From the NCBI GenBank assembly GCA_023014365.1, contig JAEBUN010000016.1, positions 682,001-746,000 of the forward strand: 64,000 nt of DNA, written 5' to 3'. The notes under the pieces are model-generated. The model saw only the letters and a program-made list of their open reading frames with translations, had not been told where the DNA came from and did no database searches. This document shows, piece by piece, positions 42,847 through 54,431 of the stretch. The translations under genes were made by a program, and so were the position numbers. Position 1 is the first letter of the stretch, and every line of letters begins with the position of its first letter. This DNA is from Lepiota brunneoincarnata (Eukaryota; Basidiomycota; Agaricomycetes; Agaricales; Agaricaceae).

Positions 42847-44033
42847 GTGTGAAGTCATGCAGTGGTTTGAATGGCTGAACAACAGCTGAAATAGTCAAGA
42901 AAGATAATTGGCAGCTCAGCTTAGTGAATGTCAGCTAGAACAGCCAATAAATCCAAGCCATCCAGCCACCTGACCAACTGAATGGCAGCTGAATAGTCAC
43001 AAAGGATCAGCAGCAGCTCAACTGGGTGAATGGCAGCTGGAGCACTCAAGGGATTCAAGTCATTAGACTAGTAGGATATATCCATACATGTGTGAAGTCA
43101 TCTAGCTACTTGACTGACTGAACGACAGCTGAATAGTCAAAAAAGGTCAGTGGCAGCTCAACCAGGTGAACAGCGGCTGGAGCACTCAAGAGATTCAAGC
43201 CATTAGACTAGTAGAATATATTTATACGTGCATGTCTGAAGTCATCTAGCTAGAATAGTCAAGAAAGGTCAGTGGTGGCTCAACTGGGTAAATGGTGGCT
43301 GGAACACTCAAAAGATTCAAGTCATTGGACTAGTAGAATATATCTATACATGCATATCTGAAGTCGTCCAGCTAGAATAGTCAAGAAAGGTCAGTGGCAG
43401 CTCAACCGGGTGATTGGCAGCTGGAGCACTCAAGGGATTCAAGTCATTAGACTAGTAGAATATATCTATACATGCATGTCTGAAGTCATCTAGCTAGAAT
43501 AGTCAAGAAAGGTCAGTGGTGGCTCAACTGGGTGAACGGCAGCTGGAACACTCAAAAGATTCAAGTCATTGGACTAGTAGAATATATCTATATGTGCATG
43601 TCTGAAGTTGTCCAGCTAGAATAGTCAAGAAAGGTCTGCAGTGGCTCAACCAGGTGAATGGCAGCTGGAACACTCAAGAGATTCAAGTCATTGGACTAGT
43701 AGAATATAGATAATCTATACATGCATGTGAAGTCATCTGGCTGCTTGACTGAAGATGAATAGTCAAGACTTGAGTGCTCCAGCCACTGTTCACCCAGTTG
43801 AGCCACCACTGACCTTTCTTGACTATTCAGCTGTTGTTCAGTCAGTCAAGTAGCTAGATGACTTTACACATGTATGGATATATCCTACTAGTCTAATGAC
43901 TTGAATCCCTTGAGTGCTCCAGCCGCTGTTCACCCAGTTGAGCTGCTGCTGACCTTTCTTGACTATTCAGCTGCTGTCAAGTCAGTCAAGTAGCTGGACA
44001 ATTTCACACATGCATGTATAGATATATTCTAAG
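42847..44033 (-). repeat. Tandem array, right side, inverted relative to the left array
   Basis: About seven units in reverse orientation (42847-43745, period about 122 bp) are followed by two forward units (43770-44033). The first bases TGTGAAGTCATGCAGTGG are the same as at 38251. The switch of orientation near 43750 suggests that one element ends and another begins there. Confidence 0.9.
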
Positions 44034-44035
44034 TC

Positions 44036-45427
44036 TTAATCATCTACAAGCATTCCATCTACCTCCTCCAACTCCATTTTCTCAACAAAGTCTGACTGCT
44101 TTGACCAGCCAGGAATTTCCACACCTAACTTCTTGTATATCACCTCTTTCATGTAGAAGGCATATACCACCCTGTCCCTATGTTCCCAACGCCCAACCCC
44201 ATGTTTTAGCAAATATCCGCATAGGAAAACACCAGTACCAGAGGGGTACAAAAGCGTTATCTTTAACTCTGGTAGTGACGGACAAGTGTCATCACCATGG
44301 GTCCTAAGGCTTACTAGGAGGTCATAGCATGTCCGGTGTGCTCCCCTATCCTTATGGCTTTCAGTGATTCTGTTAAGGATTACTGTTATCCCTGAGAAGC
44401 AGGAATGCCACTCATCAGCATACTCCTTTGTTTCAGGTAACATGCACAGTTTTGACAAGGATGCTTGACCTGATTTGTAGAGAGTAGGGTGTGTGAGTGC
44501 AAGTGCCTTGTTGAGAAGCTCAGTTGAAGGCCAAATCATCTTGAGCCACTCCTTGCTACTGGTGTTTTTTTTTAATGTACTAGAGGTTACCAGTCTCGCC
44601 TTGGAACTATTCTGGTAGTAAGCATAGAGCATGAGTTGGGTATGTAGTATCAGTAATGAGAGGATACACACTGCATGTCCAGCAGGAATCCAACCCAGTG
44701 AGAAGTTCAGGACACCTCTAGTCATCTTCTGACCTGGGACTTGGAGAAATGATGCAGGGTCATTTCTCCAAGTCTGAGCCTGGCCTGAACACCACTCAAG
44801 TTGAGGTTGAATAAATTCTGTTGCCCTGAGGAGATTATCCTGTTTCAATACTATAAGCTACACTTCATAATAGTTGTACAATGAATGTTATACCTGATGA
44901 TTCTGGGGCAAGAAGTTGGGTAAATACCATACCAATATATTTCCTTGGTTATCGACAATAGTTGTGGGCTTGGTGGAATGCTTGGGACTGGGTTTGGATG
45001 TTGACACAATCTTTTTCAATGGCTCCAGGTTTGTTACATCACAGTCAATAACATCTGGGCAATGACTTGAATAAAAATAAAGAAGCAAAGGTGCAGGAGA
45101 CTGACTCACGAGGACAGAGACTAGCAGCAGTGAGAATTCGCATGATATGCCTTTCCTCTGCTTCATTCTCTTTCTTCAAGACTTGTCTGTTCTCACTTGT
45201 GATTTCTCCAAGGATTGGGCTTTTTAATATCTGTTAGTTGACTTAAATTTGACCCAGGAGGCTCAGACTAATGTGTTGTGAATTAACACAAGCTTTTTCT
45301 GTGCATGGAATTTTGCTCTCATGTATGCTACTAGTCCCTCGTTTTTGTGGTACTGTTTTTTCTTATCCCTCCCCTGTTCCCGGATTTTCTTCGCCGACTT
45401 GCTAGTGGAAGGTTGGATAGGAGCCAT
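44036..45427 (-). CDS. TET/JBP-like 2-oxoglutarate/Fe(II) dioxygenase gene (5 exons)
   Basis: Predicted exons 45427-45290, 45230-45110, 45054-44894, 44839-44672 and 44611-44036 sum to 1164 nt, 387 residues, no stop. The middle intron has GTGAGT; the last, 60 nt (GTGTGT...CCAG), is in phase either way. The N-terminus is basic and helical. VDNQGNILVWYLPNFL (about residue 125) and GWIPAGHA are followed by the dioxygenase core. That core contains the HxD iron motif (HKD in NRITESHKDRGA), a distal His in GYLLKHGV and an Arg shortly after (RDRVVYAFYMK), which would bind 2-oxoglutarate. These fit the fungal TET/JBP group, which oxidises 5-methylcytosine in DNA and is known to expand with KDZ transposons. 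The stop codon lies 3 bp from the terminal array. No KDZ transposase is seen in this window. Activity is inferred. Confidence 0.7.
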
Positions 45428-46400
45428 AAAGTACACATTTATGACTGTGAGCTGATCCCAAATGGATCCCAATAAACAAACAAACAAACAAACCTATAAA
45501 GTAAGTACCTGCTTGTGAAATGATTTTCCCAGCCCCTTGAACTCCACATCACCAACATCCTGTGTCATGGAAGCTGAAACTGCTGTGCGCACCAGTGGTG
45601 GAGGTGACCATGTGCGACACGGTGTCAGGTGAGATCAAGATGGCTCCCTCCCCACTTTTGTGGGTGAGGTATTCTGTGCTCCTCAAACATTGCCATCCTG
45701 TCTGGCAATGTAGGGTGTGTGTTTGAGCAGAAGCCCCCACCTCTCTACACATCAAAGAGTGCTGTAGAGTGTCTCCTCTCTGGAAGAGAGTCCGTGGTGG
45801 GCGTGCACTGCATAACAAGCCACTTGTGGCTTGGTATACTTTATTCTTCTTCCCCCTTGGCCTCTATCATCCCCAGTGGCTACCTCCCCAGTCTACACCC
45901 CCAGTCCCTCACCCCTCTGCTGACTTATCCTACCTCTGAAAACACATCCATATGGCCGCCGCCACCATCTGGCTGCTCCCCCTGCCTTACCCCACCTGCA
46001 GCTAAGTCTACATCCCCTGTCCCTCACCCCTCTACTGACTTATCCTACCTCTGAAAACATGTAGAGATGGCCGCTGCTGCTGCCATCTGGCCATTCCCCC
46101 TGCCTTACCCTGCCTGCAGTACACACATCATAGATACAATGTTGTATGAGTATTTACTGTTCTTCATTTAGTCCTATCTGTAGTCTAGTCAGGAGGATCC
46201 CCTGAATAAAGCACAGATAAGACATTTGTAGTATACCTGTTTTTGAGACTGCTAGATAGATAGTTAGAAAACTTGTGACTTGTAAAATAAAGATAACTAT
46301 GTTTTTGTGTTGATTAATTTTGCGATGGACGGGCACCTATCCCAACCCCATCTTCCAAGTTCTACCCCCAACCTCCCTCAACACACTTTCTATTACCACC
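45428..46400. other. Divergent intergenic region with 115-bp tandem duplication
   Basis: Lies between the TET/JBP-like gene (minus) and the RING-like gene (plus). A segment starting TCCCTCACCCCTCT at 45905 recurs at 46020. An (ACAA)n-like run AACAAACAAACAAACAAAC is at about 45473-45492. Confidence 0.6.
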
Positions 46401-48238
46401 ATGCCCAAGACCAGCCACAAGACCACAGCCTCCTCTGCCAACACTGCTGCCACCAGGACCACCAGGGCCACCCAGGCTGCTGCTGCCAGCTGCCACTCTG
46501 GTCAAGCAGCCTCTAGTTCCTTATCTGTGATCATTTTGGCTGCCATGGATGCTAATAATAATGCTACTGCTGCCAGCCGCCGCTCCTCCAGATCATGGCC
46601 AGCTGCTAGTAGCCTCTGGACCATTGCACTTGGTGGTCAAGCGGACTCAACTTTGCTATTGGCAATTATTTCAGCAGCTGCAAATAGGAACAATGATGTC
46701 ATGGACCTGTCAAGTGACACCATGGAGCCATCATATCTTGACAAGCAGCTAGGGAATGGAGTAAGTCCTTATATCCTATCATTCTCACTCAATCTCACTA
46801 ACTGTTCATTAGTTCTGCAGCCAGTGCACTGAGGGTGGCTACCTCTATATTTGCAGATGCCACCAAAGTATTTGCAATCGCTGTCTTACTGGTGCTCCTG
46901 ATGATGTCTCATCACTGGGAGACCTTACTTGCCCACATTGCTGGACATCAGGTGATAACAAAACTCACCCAGACCAAGTGAGTTTTCTAACCCCTTTCTA
47001 TCCATATTGTCTAATAACACTGGCTACAGCAATTTTCAAAGCTAGAAAGACCTTTTCATAACCCAGGATAACTTATGTATCCTGGTTTTCCAGCTATCTG
47101 GCTCTGATCTGGTGGCTTGTATATCTCAGCTCATTCATGGGCATATCAAGACTTATTTTCCTGGAGCTCTATTTGGTGGTAAACTTGGCATCATCAAAAT
47201 CGTATTTGATTTTAGTACCACAGCTACTATTGAGGTGTTCCAAGCCCAGATGGCTGAGCTACCCCAAAGGCTGTCTGAGTATCACCACTTCATAACCCTT
47301 GTTTCTACACATGCGACTCCTACTGGTGGCTTCTGGGTTCAAGCCACCCCTAAACCCGCTGCTGCTGAACCTGCTGAAGTGAGTACAGTAATCATATAGC
47401 CTACCATTTGATCTAAACAACTACTACAGTTTTTAAATGCTATCTTCCCAGCCCTGGTACTTGAACAATTGACACAGAATGACCGTTCCTTGTTGTTCAT
47501 TATCTCATGCAGTGGTCCTTTCATAAACAATGAACCTAGGGCCCAAATATACAATTTTGTAAAAAAGTAAGTCCGATAGTCACATAAATAATGATTCAAC
47601 TCTGACTGCCAACCAAAGTCACTTCTGGCTCACTATGGCATTCATCAATAATGCCTTTCATCCTACAACATGCCATACATTCCTGATGAACTTTGGTTGG
47701 ACAGTATTTGTGAACCAAAATCCTGCTATGGTTCACAACATCTTTTTGGCTGACCCCAATCTTGGCACTGGTACTGACTTTATCATGGTCATCCAGAAGA
47801 CCAAAGACCTGGAGAAAGAGACTGGAATATGCATGATAAAATGGTCTCATGACTTATACAGGCCACTTGGAAACCCCCATAGCCAGTCTTGTGAGAATTG
47901 CTGTGTATTGGATGGGTGGCAAATTATAGAGAGGAAGGGAAAATCACCCAATGAAGGGAAGGGTATCCACCCTGGTAAGTCATCATGTTCTATATGCTCT
48001 CTACTCCCAACTGAACTTTGTAGAATTACGCCCAGTTACTTTGGTTTGCAAGAACTCTAAATGTGGAGCCACAAAACATTTTGAGGCTCCACCACATGCA
48101 TTTCTTGTAACAAGGGACTATGCACCACAGAGTACTCCACTGGGAAAGAAGCTAGGGGTCTGGATTGGGCACTATATTGATAGTGATGGTTTACCTTTAG
48201 AGCATACTTTATGCTTTTCTTTTAGTGAAAATAGGTAG
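46401..48238 (+). CDS. Six-exon gene: RING-like zinc finger plus possible caspase-like domain
   Basis: Predicted exons 46401-46760, 46825-46977, 47094-47378, 47430-47566, 47619-47974 and 48024-48238 keep one frame over five introns (49-116 nt), 1506 nt, 501 residues, ending TAG. The N-terminal 120 residues are Ala/Ser/Thr-rich and low complexity. Exon 2 encodes a RING/PHD-like cluster CTEGGYLYICRC...ICNRC...CPHC. Exons 3-4 contain FITLVSTHATPTGGFW and LLFIISCSGPF, which look like the His and Cys strands of a caspase/CHAT fold. A later motif is CKNSKCGATKHFEAPP. Mushroom genomes contain many uncharacterised proteins of this layout; the protease idea is inference. An open frame over six exons argues for recent function. 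It lies divergent to the TET/JBP-like gene, 973 bp away. Confidence 0.7.
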
Positions 48239-48371
48239 AAAGCAACCAATTACAATAAAACTGCTCAACGTGTGGACTTGACATGATGTGAGCCAATAAG
48301 AAGATGTATACTGAATGAATTCCAATAGCTGAGATGTCAAGCCAAGGCAAAACAAAGCAAAACAAAGCAAA

Positions 48372-48414
48372 ATAGAGAGAAAGAGAGAGAGAGAGAGAAA
48401 AAAGAGAGAAGGAG
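48372..48414. repeat. GA-rich microsatellite
   Basis: GAGAGAAAGAGAGAGAGAG-type run, followed by AAAAAAGAGAGAAGGAG. Preceded by AAAACAAAGC repeats. Confidence 0.85.
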
Positions 48415-48873
48415 ACTTTAAATGTGAGTTAAAATTGTTGTTAACTGAGGTCCCTACAGAATACATACAGTTTATATACTCTAGGGACTGTGGAGCTCAT
48501 GTATGCTCCAGAAACCTTACAAAGAACATTAAAGAAAGAGGTGGAGATGGAACAAGGATGAGAATGAAGGAAAACACAAGAAAATCAGAGATTACTAGCT
48601 ACCATTCATTTTGTACTGTCCTGCCTTCCATCATATTCTACAGGCAGTGTTCACTGTTTATTTCCAAGGAGTAGAGAACAGAGAGACAAGCCAGGAGGAG
48701 GGGGGGAAATATTGCTGATCCGAAATGATTTGATCTAAGGCCACATGTTTCCTTTTTGGGAAAATTGTTGTACCAATGGTTTGTCAGGGTTTGTCTGAAA
48801 TTGTTATGGAGAGATGGTTGGCTCAGCTACGCAAGCAGCCAGGTAGCCACCTCTACAATGTCAAGATGACTAC

Positions 48874-49149
48874 TGCAATTGGTGTGGAACAAGTCTAGGG
48901 GGAATGGTACCAGAAATTGTGAACTATTTCATACTAGACTGTCCAGCATACAAAGATGAAAGGGACAACATGGCAAGAAAGATAGGAAGGGCAAACACAC
49001 ATGAGCTGGCAAGAATCTTCAAGATGGGGGATGGCATAAGGGAGCTGCTCAACTACATTCATGCAATGAAGGGGCTCAAGGACTCATTCAATTCACTAAA
49101 AATCATCAACCTACAGAAGGAAGCACTCAAACATGAAAGGGCAAAATGA
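48874..49149 (+). pseudogene. LINE C-terminal zinc-knuckle remnant
   Basis: CNWCGTSLGGMVPEIVNYFILDCPAY followed by RDNMARKIGR and LLNYIHAMKGLKD matches the end of ORF2 of mushroom LINEs, where a CCHC pattern (CxxCG...ETxxHFLxxCPAY) precedes a short helix. The conserved His has become Tyr. No RT sequence lies upstream, so only this tail remains. Family assignment is by motif. Confidence 0.55.
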
Positions 49150-49898
49150 ACCCTCCTAAGGCTTTCTCTAATCACTCACCTAAGGTCAAGGCAATGACTG
49201 CCCCTTGGCAGTAAGAACAGGAACACAAAGAGAGGCAACCAATCCCCCACTGCTAGGCCAAATGCCAGCGACAAAAGGAGAAGACAGACAGGAATGTACA
49301 GTGAAGTAGGGAGGGTGAAGATACCCCAAACAGCATTTTCTTGCTGGACTGCAAGGAGGAGCGAGCACTCAGGGTATGCCTTCAGTAGGGCTGGGGTATT
49401 TCACTGAGTCAATCAAGGAGCACAGGGGCCCTAAGGACTCCTTCATACATCGTAGATAACACAAAGTCCAACATGAGGTATATTCCTGAGGACTCTGGAT
49501 CCTAAGGCTAAGTCGTATCTGGGAGCCAGGGAACATGAAACAAGGGGAAACATCAAGTTTTCACTGCTACACTAGCAGAAATATAGGAAAGAGAAAGGAG
49601 AGGATATAAGAGATAGTGTGGGAGGCATCGGTTGGCCTCTCTACAACCTAATGAAAATGTGTTAAGGGCCAGATTCTGTGTGCAGGCAAGATTCTCAGTG
49701 AAACAAAACTCAGAAGTGTAGGATTTATAAAATATGTGCCACATAGCTACTTGAATACACTGTCTTTTATCCAAATCCAAAATTAGTCTTACAATATCCC
49801 ATTATAAATGCTTACTGCCTTCCTCAGGTCCTTCTCCTTGCTCGGCTAGTAGCTTGAGGGACTTGAATAGTTTCAACATTCATATCCTGTATGTGTTG
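49150..49898. other. Spacer without recognised gene
   Basis: Degenerate sequence downstream of the LINE tail. Nothing supported. Confidence 0.5.
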
Positions 49899-50721
49899 TC
49901 ATTTTGAGCAGTGTAGCTGGGGTATCTCTTCTTGATCAGAGCGTTTTCGTTTCCCAACACCACCACTACTCTTGTGGTCCCTGGGAGTCACAATTACTAC
50001 CTTTGGGATTGGCTTTGGCTTGGGATGAGGGGGTGGAGGAGGTAATACCACCTCTACATAATCTTTGCTAGGCTAATAGATAGTGAGATCAAACAAAAAC
50101 CATGCCCAGTAATCAAGATACTTACCTCCAACTCATCATCATTTTCTGGCCAATCCCTATGATTCCAGCCACCTGGAACAAGTAAGTATGGGTTCCATAT
50201 CTGTTGATGGTCCCCTGAATCCAATCCCCATTGCATATTCCCTGCATGTCCAGCATGTAATGATTGTTCAAACATTAACTCTTCAAAGCTTTGGATGCAG
50301 AGTCGATCTACATCTTGCCCCACCTGTGATGCCTTTTTGACCTGGATAGTCCACACTTGCTCCATAATCTCTTTGATCTGCCTCTCTGATGGTGCATTTC
50401 CCATGCCTGTCCTCTGATGCAGTCGATGGGCAATAAGGAGTGTTACAGCATGGGAGAGTCCAATGCCAGCAATCCACCATTGCTGCTGTGAAGCATCACC
50501 ATGGCATACCTCACAGTGTATCCAGTTTGAAATCATCCCCACATCCTGACAATCCAATGAGCCAATAAAGAAACACCTGATTGAGGGGAAAGCTTCTTCT
50601 GATATGTATACTGTCTTGCTGGAAATAGAGGATTGTTTGGAATACTAGCTGGGTTAAAGACCATTTGGTGGAGCAAAGATAAATATGGCTGTAAAGCCTG
50701 GTTGATTTTGCTTGTATACGG

Positions 50722-51959
50722 TGATATACCAATTTCATGCCTATACATGAATTCCGTACTCCAGAACAATTTTCTACATAGAATCATTGGCTATATCATT
50801 AAAGAACTCTATAGAGGATTGGTACTATGTTCTGTAGTAGCCAGTTTGACCAAACTGAGGATATTCAAGCCTTGGAAGTGTTTAAACCAGCTCATTATCA
50901 CTAAGCTTAGTGAACCAAGCTATCAGAATGCTCTCCGGAGGGATTCTGGACTCTACACAGCTCATCGAGTATACTCCGGTTGCATCAAGGGACCTTATAA
51001 GCAGTTTTCTGATGAACTCAGATTTGTTGGAACCTAAAGAATGTACATAGCAGCTGTTGCAGGTGTATTATGCCCATAGCAAGCCCAATAATGATGACCA
51101 GATCACAGAACGGAACGTCCAATGTTCGGGAGGTGACACCCAATGCCCAAAACCCTAGACATATCAAAGACTCATAATTAACAAGTGGTTTGTGGGTCCT
51201 GGCACCTCAGCATATTGCCTGACTGAGATTAATTACAATGGATCAAGGGATTGTCCATATGCCATACATTCCAATCATAATTGATCTGGAGGCTTAATGC
51301 ACTTGCATGGATGCAGAATAATGCAGACAAGCACAGAACATGTCTGGCTGGATTGCCATTTGTCAATCAGAGAAAAACCCATAACCCAGGGCAAGGTAGA
51401 AATGCTGCTGAACCTTCCAAAATATTCTGCAGTACCTGTAACAATTAAGCTTATTGTTTTCTATTTCATATTTACTATCTCTCGTATGTATCTAAACAAT
51501 ATAAATACAGTCGTGCTTGTTCGTGGAGAAGCAAGAGGTCTCACCCCCACTTCCATACGCAAGTCTGTGAGCTGTGATCAAGAACGGTTTCAGAGGACTA
51601 TTTAGTGTGTGTTGTTAAGTGTGATTTCTTTGGTCATCAACCAACCCAGAGACAGAGACAGAGAACAGAGTTCAGAGACCAGAGACCAGACACTAGAGAC
51701 CCTGCGCTTTGAATTGACAGGGATTGTCCTTTCACTGTTGCACTGTATGGCTAAGATAACTTCAATGGCTGTTTGTTACCCTCTAATAACACTATTCTAT
51801 TGAATTTCACTGTCAGAACACACCCCCAGAACACCCTAAAAGACAAAACTGTTCTTCTCATACTACTTGTATTAACTTAAGCTTATCGAATTTTGACTAA
51901 GCTTAGTGAGAACAAGCCCTTTATCTATATTAAAACCCACAAATGTTTCCACCTTTTCA
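50722..51959 (+). repeat. Solo G2 LTR (inverted relative to 26107-27371)
   Basis: TGATATACC...CCTTTTCA, 1238 bp, flanked by ACGG (50718-50721) and ACAG (51960-51963). These form a 4-bp duplication in which one CG has become CA. It is a product of LTR-LTR recombination and has no internal region. Confidence 0.9.
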
Positions 51960-53130
51960 ACAGGATGGAAATTGGATCTTTGACCACCTGGTCACACAAT
52001 TCAGGCATATTACAAGCAAGCTGCCACTGTCCCAGCTAAGATATGTTAGCAATATTCCAAGAGAAATGAAATAGGGCATACCCTGACTGCCTGCTGTGCC
52101 TTTGCTTATCCCCATAGAGCTATCACCAAATCCTTTTCTGGCACAACTGTGATCATGCCTGGTTTGAGTGATGTATTCTCAAACAAACAACCTCTCCACC
52201 ACTTTACCCTCCATTGCTCTCCATTATTTACCATACCAATCAACTGGACTGGGTACCAGAATGTGCCAAGTTGTGCAAGTACGCCATGGCCAGGTCTATA
52301 CAAGTTTTGGTGTTCAGTCACAATTAACATTTGACAGGCTTACCATAATCTTTTTTGCCCAGGTCCTAGCTTCTCAGCTTCTCTAATACATTGCCTACAA
52401 AATAGTAAGCCTCAGACAAAAAGATAGGTGAGAGCACTCATGTTTGTATTAATCCAGGTTTTTCATTTATTGAAGGTAGAGTACAACAATGGCACTCAAA
52501 CAGGCCCATGGATAATAACATGCGACTTTCAACTTGTTGCAGGCAGGGAGTATGAGAGTGTCGGTGACATGTTTGGCACTTAGCCAAAGATCCATGGTCT
52601 TCGGAATAGACATAGTCATAGTTCCCCCAAACCCCACAGATGCATCGAATGCAAACTGGATACAGATCTTCCACTACAGAGTCTGTATCCCAGCCACCAT
52701 GGTTTGATGGTAAGGATTTGGTAGGTGGTGAGGATAGGAGGGTAGTGGTGGTAGTTGCATCCAAAAGTGATTCTAAAGGTACCATGTCCATATCTTTACC
52801 AAGTCTTCCAGCAGTTGCCAGTGGTTCAATAGGTAGAGTTGGAGGAATGTGTGCAAGAGTAGGATGAACATATTCAACAGTCTTTGTAGATGTGGGATTG
52901 CTCATCCATGAATGATGCTGTGACTGCATTGGTACCAGGGGTCCATTGTAAGAAATAGTTGACTTTGGGGATATCTCAGGTGTTGAGAATTTAAAATTGA
53001 ACAAGTTTGAACATTGCTGAATGCACTGGCAATAAGAGCAATCCTGAGCTTGTTGTCCACCACAGAGTTTATAGACAATGACATGATGGGAATAACTGTG
53101 AGGAAAGTGGAGACTGGTGAGTGGTGCCGT

Positions 53131-54431
53131 TGATACGCCGATTTCATGCCTATACGTGAATTCCATACTCCGGAACGATTCTCTACATAGAATCATTGGC
53201 TATATCATTAAAGAACTCTATAGAGGATTGGTACTATATCCTGTAGTAGCCAGTTCGACCGAACTGAGGATATTCGAGCCTCGGAAGTGTTCAAACCAGC
53301 TCATTATCACTAAGCTTAGTGAACCAAGCTATCAGAACGCTCTCCGGAGGGATTCAGGGCTCTACATAGCCTATCAAGTATACCCCGGTCGCATCAAGGG
53401 ACCTTATGAGCAGTTTTCTGATGAACCCGAATGTGTTTGAACATAAAAGAATGTACCTAGCGGCTGTCGCAGGCGTATTACATCTATAGCGAGTTCAATA
53501 ATGATGACTGGACCACGGAACAGAATGTCCAACGTTTGGGAGGCAATACCCAATGCCCAAAACCCTAGAAATATCAAAGACTCCTAATTAATGAGTGCTT
53601 TGTGGGTCCTGGCACTTCGGCATACTGCTTAACTGAGATTAATTACAACGGATCAAGGGATTGTCCATCTGCTATACATTCCGATCATAATTGATCTGGA
53701 AACTTAACGCGCTCGCGTGGACGCAGAATAATGCAGACGAGCACGGAACACATCTGGCTGGATTGCCATTCGTTAATCAGAGAAAAACCCATAACCCAGG
53801 GTGAGGTAGAAATGCTGCCAAACCTTCCAAAATATTCTGCAGTATCTGTAACAATTAAGCTTATTGTTTTCTATTTCATATTTACTATCTCTCGTATGTA
53901 TCTAAACAATATAAATACTGTCGCACTTGTTCATGAAGAAGGAAGAGGTCTCACCCCCACTTCCACACGCAAGTCTGCGAGCTGTGATCAAGAATGGTTT
54001 CAGAGGGCTATTTAGTGTGCGTCGTTAAGTGTGATTTCTTCGGTCGTCGACCAACCCAGAGACAGAGACAGAGACCAGAGTTTAGAGTTTAGAGTTCCAG
54101 AGTGCTAGAGACAGAGACAGAGACAGAGACCAGAGTTCAGAGACCAGAGACCAGAGACCAGAGACCCAGCGCTTTGAATTGGCAGGGATTGTCCTTTCAT
54201 TGTTGCACCGTACGGCTAAGATAACTTCAACGGCTGTTCATTAACCTCTAAAAACACTACTCTCTTGAATTTCGCTGTCAGAACACCCCCAGAACACCCT
54301 AAAAGACGAAACTGTTCATTATCTATCTCATTCCACTTGTATTAGCTTAAGCTTATCGAATTGCAGCTAAGCTTAGTGAAAACAAGCCCACTATCTATAT
54401 TAAAACCTACGAAAGTTTCTACACCTTTTCA
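53131..54431 (+). repeat. Solo G2 LTR (inverted relative to 26107-27371)
   Basis: TGATACGCC...CCTTTTCA, 1301 bp, flanked by CCGT (53127-53130) and CCAT (54432-54435), again differing only at a CG. Inserted in the His-box region of the MULE-USP pseudogene. Confidence 0.92.

Noticed and set aside
38251..44033. CRISPR-like reading of the regularly spaced repeats
   Set aside because: Units are 122-145 bp with no constant repeat / unique spacer structure, they occur in inverted arrays, and the genome is eukaryotic.
44036..45427. The TET/JBP-like gene as proof of a KDZ transposon here
   Set aside because: No KDZ transposase could be recognised in the window. Only the association known from the literature and the adjoining arrays suggest it.
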